From positions 1-11,822 of the forward strand of contig CAMDJY010000020.1 in NCBI GenBank assembly GCA_945901145.1: a stretch of 11,822 nucleotides of DNA, written 5' to 3'. Under the pieces are notes generated by a model that was not told the origin of the DNA, did not search any database, and saw only the letters and a list, made by a program, of their open reading frames with translations. The translations under genes were made by a program, and so were the position numbers. Source of the DNA: Legionella genomosp. 1 (GTDB taxonomy: Bacteria; Pseudomonadota; Gammaproteobacteria; Legionellales; Legionellaceae). Shown piece after piece: positions 1 through 7,324 of this stretch. Within the stretch, counting starts at the first letter, position 1. Every line of letters starts with the position of its first letter.

Positions 1-478
1 ATCCAGGCGGGGCGTAGCCAATTTGGTATTGCTCTAATACCTCGCCGCTGACCCCGCGTTTTTGTAAATATTTTTGAGCCTCTTGACCGTTTGTTGTTAA
101 GAGTTTTTGGTAGAATTGCGCAACACGTTTGAGCAATGGGTACAAATGCGCTGATGTATGTTGTGTTGATTGTTGTCCACCTTCACGAGGAACGGTCAGT
201 CCTAATCGCTCAGCAAGTGTTTCGACTGCTTCTGCGAACTCTTGATTTAAATAATTCATGATAAAGCTGAGCACGTTGCCACTGGCGCCACATCCAAAAC
301 AATAATAAAATTGTTTTTTGGTCATGACATTAAAAGAAGGGGTTTTTTCTTGGTGAAAGGGACAACAGGCAACAAAGCTTGCACCTTGTTTTTTAAGCGG
401 GATATATGTATCGATTAAAGAAACAATATCAGTTTGATTGATTAAGTCATCGATAAATGAACGCGGGATCAAGCCCAC
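1..478 (-). CDS. dnaG: DNA primase DnaG, N-terminal part (cut by the window edge)
   Basis: DnaG makes the RNA primers for chromosome replication and binds DnaB helicase through its C-terminus, which is outside the window. The 159 visible codons hold the zinc-binding domain and the start of the RNA polymerase domain. The protein opens with a GLIPRSFIDDL stretch that closely matches E. coli DnaG from its third residue onward. Zinc ligands are readable as C39-P-F-H42 and C60-F-G-C63, inside the family motifs CCPFHQEKTPSF and FYYCFGCGASGN. The visible part ends in QIGYAPPG, where E. coli has the similar FAIGFAPPG. I chose the GTG at 478; a TTG two codons later is the alternative. GGGA just upstream overlaps the end of yqeY. 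Only 2 bp separate it from the yqeY stop, so it is translated from the same message as rpsU and yqeY. No frameshift is visible. Confidence 0.96.
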   Translation of the reverse strand, partial: MGLIPRSFIDDLINQTDIVSLIDTYIPLKKQGASFVACCPFHQEKTPSFNVMTKKQFYYCFGCGASGNVLSFIMNYLNQEFAEAVETLAERLGLTVPREGGQQSTQHTSAHLYPLLKRVAQFYQKLLTTNGQEAQKYLQKRGVSGEVLEQYQIGYAPPG

Positions 479-480
479 GG

Positions 481-939
481 TTATCCCAAGATTTCAGTCA
501 ATTTGGTCTTGACAAGACTGCTCACTTGACTCATGTCTGCACGGCCTTGCATTTTGGGTTTTAAAAGAGACATAATATGACCCATATCACTGGCAGATTT
601 AATTTGAATGCTTGCAAAGGCGTCTGAAATCAGGGTATGAATTTCAGTGTCGGTGAGTGCTGATGGCATGTAATGCTTGATGATCTCAAGCTCAAAAGTT
701 TCTTGTGCGATGAGATCATCACGAGATGCCGCTTGATAATGGCTAATGGATTCGTTACGTTGTTTTACCATTTTATCAAGAATAATCAGAATTCGGTGAT
801 CATCCACATCGATGCGCTCATCAACTTCGATTTGTTTTACGGCTGCAGAAATTAGACGTAACACGTCTAATTTCTGTTTATTACGCGCTTTCATCGCATC
901 AATGATGTCAAGTTGAAGTTGCTTTTTAAGCGTTGTCAT
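481..939 (-). CDS. yqeY: YqeY family protein (GatB/YqeY domain)
   Basis: This 152-residue protein belongs to the YqeY family, small helical proteins related to the C-terminal tail domain of GatB, the tRNA-dependent amidotransferase subunit. The tail domain in GatB contacts tRNA, but the function of free-standing YqeY is not established. Family signs are the N-terminal helix with MKARNKQKLDVLR followed by ISAAVKQIEVD, the central EIIKHYMPSALTDTE segment, and the C-terminal GRADMSQVSSLVK motif. Length is normal for the family. The ATG at 939 lies 3 bp after the rpsU stop with no strong Shine-Dalgarno, so translation is probably coupled to rpsU. It sits between rpsU and dnaG, an arrangement I recall from Legionella and many other bacteria. 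No catalytic residue can be named. Confidence 0.93.
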   Translation of the reverse strand: MTTLKKQLQLDIIDAMKARNKQKLDVLRLISAAVKQIEVDERIDVDDHRILIILDKMVKQRNESISHYQAASRDDLIAQETFELEIIKHYMPSALTDTEIHTLISDAFASIQIKSASDMGHIMSLLKPKMQGRADMSQVSSLVKTKLTEILG

Positions 940-942
940 AAA

Positions 943-1173
943 TTATGATTTACGACGACGTTTAGAATTTGTACGCGTAGAGACATCGCGCGAAATTTTT
1001 TTCAAGTGACGTTTTACTGCGGCTGCTTGTTTACGTTTGCGTTCTGCAGTTGGTTTTTCATAAAACTCACGACGTCGTAATTCAGTTAAAAGTCCAGCTT
1101 TTTCGCAAGAACGTTTAAAACGGCGTAAAGCATATTCTGGATTTTCGCCTTCTTTGACGCGAATCGTTGGCAT
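943..1173 (-). CDS. rpsU: 30S ribosomal protein S21
   Basis: S21 is a small basic protein of the 30S platform that helps mRNA engagement during initiation. The 76-residue product starts [20 protein letters not shown] and continues with SCEKAGLL and [16 protein letters not shown], all family hallmarks. It is a few residues longer than the 71-residue E. coli protein, with the extra length in a Lys/Arg/Ser-rich C-terminal tail. The ATG is supported by AAGGA seven bases upstream. It is the first gene of the macromolecular-synthesis operon (rpsU, yqeY, dnaG; rpoD is expected beyond the window) and is read from a near-consensus promoter directly upstream. In E. coli the order is rpsU-dnaG-rpoD without yqeY. 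Confidence 0.98.
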   Translation of the reverse strand: MPTIRVKEGENPEYALRRFKRSCEKAGLLTELRRREFYEKPTAERKRKQAAAVKRHLKKISRDVSTRTNSKRRRKS

Positions 1174-1180
1174 TCAGTGG

Positions 1181-1185
1181 TCCTT
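1181..1185 (-). promoter_or_regulatory. Shine-Dalgarno of rpsU
   Basis: The minus strand reads AAGGA seven bases before the rpsU ATG. This is strong and fixes the start of the 76-residue S21. Confidence 0.75.
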
Positions 1186-1215
1186 AGTAATTAATTCTAA
1201 ATCAATAGGGTGTGA

Positions 1216-1244
1216 ATTCTAGTGTTATTCCTACCATTCGTCAA
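1216..1244 (-). promoter_or_regulatory. Sigma-70 promoter of rpsU-yqeY-dnaG
   Basis: On the minus strand TTGACG (1244 to 1239) and TAGAAT (1221 to 1216) are separated by exactly 17 bp, each matching the sigma-70 consensus at five of six positions. The predicted start near 1209 leaves a leader of about 35 nt with the AAGGA site. The -35 box contains the TGA stop codon of the upstream 6-kb gene (1243 to 1241), so the promoter begins inside that gene. No hairpin terminator is visible between them, so read-through from the giant gene into rpsU is possible. Confidence 0.85.
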
Positions 1245-4200
1245 GCAAAATAAGTTAGATCATCAACATAGTCATCCAATACGTCATCAGCGATTAAATC
1301 TTGAGCTTTGTTAAAGACATCGTGTTGTGAGATGTTGTGTGCTGTTTTGTTGCATTTGACTTGGAAAAAAGCACTAACTAATGCTTGGCGTTTTTCGGGT
1401 TTTTTTAAACCAATTTCCTTCAGTGCGATATTTAATTCTGGTTGTGGCAGTTCGGGTAAGTAGCGCGTGATGCTCCGATTTTTAAGGGCTGGGCTTTCTA
1501 TGCGTCGGCCAGCCATACTTGCAGGATTTTGGGTGCCGATGATACGAAAGCCTGGCATGATTGCAACGCGGCCATCTTTGGGATGTTTGCCTTCTAATAA
1601 TGCATTGAGTTGTTGTTCGAGCATGGGTATGCTGTTGATTGCATCGATGAAGATGATGGCACCTTCATCGAAAGCTTGGAATAAAATCGCTTCTTGTTGC
1701 GTGGGCGACATTGTGGGCAAAATGCGATGAAACGTAATTTTCCAAAAACTTAATAAATCTTCAACTAATTTTTTCTTGCCTACTCCTGGCTCACCTTCGA
1801 TGACAAAGCGATTTTTACTACCAAAGCGTAAAGCGTGATAGGAATTGGGCGCGAGGTGTTGTTGATAGTTACGCATGGCTAGAAACTCTGTGAGTTCGTG
1901 AATTAAACGATGTCGAGATGGGTAGTGCTGGTAAGCCGGTGGGATTGGAAATCCAAGTTGTGAGTCAAGATTGTCTTGATTGTCTTGAGTAAACCGCAGA
2001 GCATGGCGATGTGCTTGTTGAATTAAGTCATTGAAGGAATGCCGCCAGGATAGCACAGTATCATCATGTAGGACGTGGAGTAAGATGCACTGGACATCGC
2101 GTGGCGAGATAAGCACTTCATCGATGCTTTTTTGCAAGATATTTTGATAAATCTGTAAGATTGGCTTTGCTATGGCAGCCATCTGATTGAGAGGCCAATG
2201 AGCCGGCATCATGGGTCGCATGGTTTTTTCAAAGATGACTGCAGGAGGTAAGGGTTGGAAAATAATGCTTTGTCCATGACGTTGAAATAACCTCGCTAAG
2301 TGTCGATCACCATAAGACAGTGGATTGCCTGCAAAAATGACTTTATGCTGTGGGGTAACTGGATAATAAGTGCCATTGATTAATATCCCTGGCTTTTTTT
2401 GAAATAGTCCTTCGTATTCACTAAATTGACGGTGAGATAAGGTTGCTTCATCGATAAATAAAATAAGAAATTGCTTTTGGGGTTTTGTGGTTGCCCATTG
2501 CTCGATGCTTTTAAGATTTTCTCCGTAAATGATGGTGGCATAGGCATCTAACTCATGGTCGACAAATTGAGTTTTACCGACACCGGTTAGGCCTGCCAAA
2601 AATACATAGGGTGTATGGATTAAGCCCTGGATGACTGAGTGGCGTCGGTTATTAAAAAATTGTTCGGTATCAGCGGCTGATGTTATTAGGTTAAAGGGCT
2701 GGTGATTGTTAGTCATTGCCGCTACTTGCGTTAAACCATCAAAGCACGTATCCCCTGATGCATGAGGGTCAATGTGTTGGTAATTTAATCTGGCTTGCAG
2801 ACGCACTAAGGGTTCTTCTGGATATAAAGCTTGTAAAGCCTGCACTTTATCTTCTGCGTATCCTTGTTCTAGAAGAATTTGAGTTTTTAAATGGCTATTC
2901 TGTTCACAGACTTGCATCTGTAAATACGGGATAAGTTGCTCGCTTACCAGCCATAATTGCCCTGGGGATGATGCTTGGTTGGTCCGTTGCTTGATGAAGT
3001 CGACTAATTCATCAAGCAGTGCATCAGAAAATAATCCATGTAAGATAACGGTTTGCTGTTGATTGAGCAAGAAAGGTAATGCTTGTGGATGTTCTTGAAA
3101 CTTCATGTCTGTTGGTGTGGTCTTGATGGATAGTCGGGTTAATAAATCAGTGCTTGAGCATTCAGAAATATCTAAAACAATGGCATTGGGTGCGCGTTTT
3201 AATAAGCATGCAATCTGTACATCAGCATCTGTTGCTTGAAAGTATTGGGTGTGGGTTCTATGAGGTAGGTAGATATTTCTTTCAGATTCAGAGACAAACG
3301 GCTGGATGAACTCTGGCAAGATAACTTGGGGGGCAGCGCGTACGTGTACTCTTAATTGAGGATATTTGGCGAGGTATTTAAAAAATAAGCCCCAGTCATC
3401 ATCGGATAATGTTCTTGTGACATCAACGGCTAAAGGTAAAGGCGAAGCGGTTTGTGCTTGTTGTTCAATGAGACCTGGCATTTGGTTGAAGTGCTCATCA
3501 ATATCGATTGAATATTGAGTGAGAAAGTACACCAAGCGGGTTGGATTTAAAATCAAGCGCTTGCTGTTGGATGGCGTCGTGTTCGTGCATTGAGTTTGTG
3601 CGTGCGACCAATCATAGCCTTCATATTGGGATAAGATAAGATGATCGGGATAGGGGATGCTGAGCTCACGGGTGGCGAATTGTTTACGTACCCGTGAAAG
3701 GTGCCAAAACAACTCAAATGCTTCGTTTTTGGGTGGGTTTTGTATGATGATTTTACGGCGTATTGCAAGAGCTGGCGGTAATTCTCCGATTTCAAACCAA
3801 AGCTTGCCTTGAGACAATCGCCAGCCACCCATGAGCATCGTTTGCCAGTTTTGGGAATGACAGAGATTAATGACGATGGCTTCGGGGTCTGATAAATTTC
3901 CGGGCGTAAATAGCTGTGGCAGCGGTGTTGGCATCACTGGGCAGGGATGTTTATTTTGGAAGAAGCCTGAATAGGCGTTTGGTGCATTTGTATCTAATAA
4001 GCCTATGATGCGACATTGTGCAGGCACTGGCGTGCCGTCGGCGAGGCGATGATTCATGTCGAGTAATGCTTTGCATCGGACCATGTCATCAGCTTTAAAC
4101 TGTTGATAATTAACCACTAAAATTGAAATATCTAAATTGATTTGTGATAAGAAGGCATGCAGTCCCCCTCCGGGCCCCGGCATTACTTGGCCTGAATGGT

Positions 4201-7200
4201 CTTGGTTTTTTTGGACAAACGGCGCGCTGCAGACCAAATCATCTGGGCTGTGAATATAATAGATTGGATATTGCTTTTGTCTGGCATAGTCTTCAATGGC
4301 TATATGCAGTGCTTGTAATTGTTCGTGATGCATGGAAATTAAGATGTTTTGATCTGGGCTTGAGAGGAGCGATTGGAGATAAGTCTCCATGCTGTCATAA
4401 GTGCGCCGTTGATTGGGATGGTTTTGAAAAAAATGAATCAATTCTTGAGTGAGCGGTGAAAAGTCTTGCAGCGCCTCTGGTAATTTCTGCTTCATCTCAA
4501 TTTTTGATTCATAGCCGCCCAAATCAATGGTTATCCATCGAGAATCGCAATATAATTCAATAAATGCATGACAATCGTTGGTGATGATTCTAGATTGATA
4601 TTGAGAGTTCACGTGGGCATGAAATAATAAGGCGCGTAAGTCGCATGCACCAACTTGTTGCTTGATGAGGTTTATTAAATAGTCTTGGGGTGAGGTATTT
4701 GCATCGGTTTTTAGATTTAACTTGCCTGGTTTGAAGTTTTTGAAATACTGAATATTTTTGTTTAAATCCTCGGGTAATATTGGCGAGGTGATTGATGGTA
4801 TCTCTAAAATGAACTCTAAAGTGACGGCAACGAGATGTTGTGGTGATTGAGTACGAATATAATAGAGGTTGTCGCGTGTTGAATACCGAATCTCAACTGG
4901 ATATTTAGGTGTTAGTGTGTAATACAAGATAGTCTCTTGAGCTGACAGTGAGGCAATGGGCTGCCAATGATTATCTAGGTTGAGTGTTTGTTTGCCGTAA
5001 TAGTACCCTGGTTGTTTTTGTTGGCAGGCTATTTGATAGACATTTTGATGCTCTGTCGGTTGTATTCTGGCCTCTAATTGCAAGTCACCGGCTTGTTTAA
5101 ATGTGCAAGGCGTATTGGGAAGAATTACCTTGGGTTCTTGATAAGCTTTGAGTCGATATGAGCCTGGATGAGGATGTTGTTTCTCCGTGAGAGAATAAAA
5201 AATCTGATCGAGTGCGTAAGATTGTTTAGAAAAGTCTCTTGTAAGGTCAACGGTGTATTCTGCAGAGGGAGCTAAACGTCTACGTTTGTTGGGTTGTTCA
5301 AGTGAATCAGATGCACTAGCGTGTGAAGATGATTGATGCCTGTCATGCTGGTAAAAATGTTCTGATTTAATACAAGAATAATCTAAATCTATTATTTTTT
5401 GGTATAAGCCATGATGCGTTGATGCTAAATTTTCAAAATCTTGAAAATTTTCAATGGATAGATATTTTAGGCAGGTACCACCTTCTAGCGTTTTTTGTAT
5501 TATTTTAAAATAATCTCCATATAAGGTAACAGCATTTATGGAGAGCGCATGTAATGTCATGAAATGAGGTAATGATTCGATATCCTCATGTTGATCTTCT
5601 TCTTGTTCTTTTAGACAGAGCGATACTTGAGGGACACAATTCATCGCATCGATTGCTTCTTTTGAGAGCTCCCATGAGGTTAAGTTTTTAATCTCTAATC
5701 GTTTTAATGTGTGCAAGGGCAAATGATTTAAAAAATTAAGTTCTACATTTTCAAAAGATACATATTTTAGCTTTTTTCTATCTAGCAATTGAATGGAGGT
5801 AAAATCCAGATTTTCATAACATTCAAGAGTGAGTGTTGTTAAAGCAGGCGCTGCATTAAGTATTTTAGAAAGAGGGTTAATGGCTTCATGAGCTATTTGT
5901 CTTATGCGCAAAACTTTTAAGGATAATAAGTGCATGTCAATATCAGATGACCACTCATCATGGTCAATATTTTTCAGCTGGATATAAATGCAGTCTTTAC
6001 ACCAATTGAAAAAAATCTTTTCACAAATGGATGTATCTTCTAAACTTAAAGATTTAATTGGCCAGGGGCGGCTTATATATTTAAGAGATGAGTTATTAAT
6101 ATCCAAATGGTACAAGCTAGGTAGTTTTAAGGCTGAATGCACATAATGCAAAGGAAAATGAGATATTTTTATCGCGTGTAAATTCGGTAACTCAATGACT
6201 GGATAATTTTCTATGGTGTAATAAAAATAGTTATTAAAGACGATAGAAAGATATTTAATATTTGAACAGGATTGGAGACATTGATTGATCCATTTGAAAG
6301 CGTTTTTTGCGAAATCCCCTCGCTTTTTTTGATTGTTAGAAGTATTAACATGAGCAATAGTGAGATTGAGGTGTTCCAGGTTAGATAAATGAGGGAACGA
6401 GAAATTAAGAATGTTGATGTCAGAAACGCTAATTTCTAACTGAAGAAATTTTATATCCTTTGGTAATAAAGAGTTGATGTCATGATGAGCGTACTTGGTG
6501 CCTTGATTTTCGATATGATGGTCATCAATCAATATAAAAAAATTTTGTTCTCGGCGTATTTCATCGGGCAAGGGTGCATCAACATCCCAAATCGTGAGCT
6601 CTGGCCAGCGGTGCTTGAAGGAAGAAATTCGATCGGTAGCAATAATATCATCTGGGGTATCAGCATAAATCGACACATGAGAAAAAAAATGCTTTGATTC
6701 TCCTTGGTTTAAAGTTTTTAGATGTTGTGTCTCAATAGTTTGATTAAAATAATCAAACGGAATCGTACGGATGTAAGTTTCACTATACCCCATTAAAGCG
6801 AATAATTGTGGACGTTGTAATAGACAGATTTTGGTGTGCGAGAGTTTAAGGTGTTGCAGTGCTTTTTGGTATAAAACACTTTCAAATTCTGGTTTTATTT
6901 TTTCTCGAGATATTTCTTCACTTAGATCTTGTCCAGATATTAAGGGTAAAAATTCAGTTTGTTGCCAGACGTGTATACTAAATTCTTCGTCAATTAATTC
7001 ATTAAATAGTTGGGTGACTTGGATTAATACATGATCTTCCCAGGATGATGCCCACCAATCAGCCAAAATGATGGTTTTTTTCTGGAAAACTGCAGCACCG
7101 CTGGGTTTTGGCCAACATTGGCTATTGCCAGCAGCTAGGCGATGTACATCCGGTGCACCGTAAGGTTGATAGCCATATTCAGTAAGGCTTGATTTTTCTT

Positions 7201-7243
7201 CATAATAAAGCTCGGGATGTTTTTTTTGGGTAAATCGTAACAT
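1241..7243 (-). CDS. Giant multidomain protein: LRR-like repeats, transglutaminase-like domain, tandem midasin/MoxR-like AAA+ modules; possible secreted effector
   Basis: I do not recognise this gene; its function is unknown. Numbering is from the ATG at 7243 (2,000 residues); a TTG at 7249 is the alternative, and neither start has a good Shine-Dalgarno. Residues about 260-610 carry some 13 LRR-like strands (LKYLSIEN, LKRLEIKN, LEHLNLTI). A Ser-rich linker with KRRR (653-656) follows, then a beta-rich stretch. Next comes a transglutaminase-like domain with C867 (VGACDLRALLF), H892 (CHAFIEL) and D907 (WITIDLGG). Residues about 970-1100 look like an AAA core without a P-loop (GPGGG, ILVVNYQQF, RIIGLLDTNAP). 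The first clear AAA+ has Walker A GLTGVGKT (1551-1558), D1598-E1599 and sensor N1640. The second has GEPGVGKK (1817-1824) and FIDA (D1867-A1868), lacking the Ser/Thr and the catalytic Glu, but keeps GTQNP (N1906) and the midasin-like SPALKNR segment. No signal peptide or membrane helix is evident. The C-terminus is Asp-rich. The frame is intact. A weak TATAAA (7259 to 7254) lies just upstream, with no -35 box. An effector role is inference. Confidence 0.85.
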   Translation of the reverse strand: MLRFTQKKHPELYYEEKSSLTEYGYQPYGAPDVHRLAAGNSQCWPKPSGAAVFQKKTIILADWWASSWEDHVLIQVTQLFNELIDEEFSIHVWQQTEFLPLISGQDLSEEISREKIKPEFESVLYQKALQHLKLSHTKICLLQRPQLFALMGYSETYIRTIPFDYFNQTIETQHLKTLNQGESKHFFSHVSIYADTPDDIIATDRISSFKHRWPELTIWDVDAPLPDEIRREQNFFILIDDHHIENQGTKYAHHDINSLLPKDIKFLQLEISVSDINILNFSFPHLSNLEHLNLTIAHVNTSNNQKKRGDFAKNAFKWINQCLQSCSNIKYLSIVFNNYFYYTIENYPVIELPNLHAIKISHFPLHYVHSALKLPSLYHLDINNSSLKYISRPWPIKSLSLEDTSICEKIFFNWCKDCIYIQLKNIDHDEWSSDIDMHLLSLKVLRIRQIAHEAINPLSKILNAAPALTTLTLECYENLDFTSIQLLDRKKLKYVSFENVELNFLNHLPLHTLKRLEIKNLTSWELSKEAIDAMNCVPQVSLCLKEQEEDQHEDIESLPHFMTLHALSINAVTLYGDYFKIIQKTLEGGTCLKYLSIENFQDFENLASTHHGLYQKIIDLDYSCIKSEHFYQHDRHQSSSHASASDSLEQPNKRRRLAPSAEYTVDLTRDFSKQSYALDQIFYSLTEKQHPHPGSYRLKAYQEPKVILPNTPCTFKQAGDLQLEARIQPTEHQNVYQIACQQKQPGYYYGKQTLNLDNHWQPIASLSAQETILYYTLTPKYPVEIRYSTRDNLYYIRTQSPQHLVAVTLEFILEIPSITSPILPEDLNKNIQYFKNFKPGKLNLKTDANTSPQDYLINLIKQQVGACDLRALLFHAHVNSQYQSRIITNDCHAFIELYCDSRWITIDLGGYESKIEMKQKLPEALQDFSPLTQELIHFFQNHPNQRRTYDSMETYLQSLLSSPDQNILISMHHEQLQALHIAIEDYARQKQYPIYYIHSPDDLVCSAPFVQKNQDHSGQVMPGPGGGLHAFLSQINLDISILVVNYQQFKADDMVRCKALLDMNHRLADGTPVPAQCRIIGLLDTNAPNAYSGFFQNKHPCPVMPTPLPQLFTPGNLSDPEAIVINLCHSQNWQTMLMGGWRLSQGKLWFEIGELPPALAIRRKIIIQNPPKNEAFELFWHLSRVRKQFATRELSIPYPDHLILSQYEGYDWSHAQTQCTNTTPSNSKRLILNPTRLVYFLTQYSIDIDEHFNQMPGLIEQQAQTASPLPLAVDVTRTLSDDDWGLFFKYLAKYPQLRVHVRAAPQVILPEFIQPFVSESERNIYLPHRTHTQYFQATDADVQIACLLKRAPNAIVLDISECSSTDLLTRLSIKTTPTDMKFQEHPQALPFLLNQQQTVILHGLFSDALLDELVDFIKQRTNQASSPGQLWLVSEQLIPYLQMQVCEQNSHLKTQILLEQGYAEDKVQALQALYPEEPLVRLQARLNYQHIDPHASGDTCFDGLTQVAAMTNNHQPFNLITSAADTEQFFNNRRHSVIQGLIHTPYVFLAGLTGVGKTQFVDHELDAYATIIYGENLKSIEQWATTKPQKQFLILFIDEATLSHRQFSEYEGLFQKKPGILINGTYYPVTPQHKVIFAGNPLSYGDRHLARLFQRHGQSIIFQPLPPAVIFEKTMRPMMPAHWPLNQMAAIAKPILQIYQNILQKSIDEVLISPRDVQCILLHVLHDDTVLSWRHSFNDLIQQAHRHALRFTQDNQDNLDSQLGFPIPPAYQHYPSRHRLIHELTEFLAMRNYQQHLAPNSYHALRFGSKNRFVIEGEPGVGKKKLVEDLLSFWKITFHRILPTMSPTQQEAILFQAFDEGAIIFIDAINSIPMLEQQLNALLEGKHPKDGRVAIMPGFRIIGTQNPASMAGRRIESPALKNRSITRYLPELPQPELNIALKEIGLKKPEKRQALVSAFFQVKCNKTAHNISQHDVFNKAQDLIADDVLDDYVDDLTYFA

Positions 7244-7324
7244 AAGCAATGCTTTTATACTGTTTTATTTGCATGCATATTACCATGAGTGAATAAATAA
7301 TGTAACTAAAGGACATTGTTTATT

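Noticed and set aside
3553..3828. A 91-codon open frame on the minus strand in a different frame.
   Set aside because: It lies wholly inside the giant gene, whose own frame is continuous and protein-like here. There is no sign of a frameshift.
4160..4182. A very G+C-rich, partly self-complementary run (ccgggccccgg) that could form a hairpin.
   Set aside because: It is the coding sequence for the Pro-Gly-rich turn (MPGPGGG) of the giant protein, is not followed by a T-run on either strand, and lies mid-gene.
4144..4452. A 102-codon open frame on the plus strand.
   Set aside because: It is antisense to the giant gene, has no recognisable domain, and its sequence is low in family-like patterns. 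It is a shadow frame.
7250..7324. Possible PmrA-type regulatory site or terminator between the lipoprotein gene and the giant gene.
   Set aside because: I found no convincing paired half-sites and no G+C-rich hairpin. Only a weak TATAAA close to the start codon was seen.
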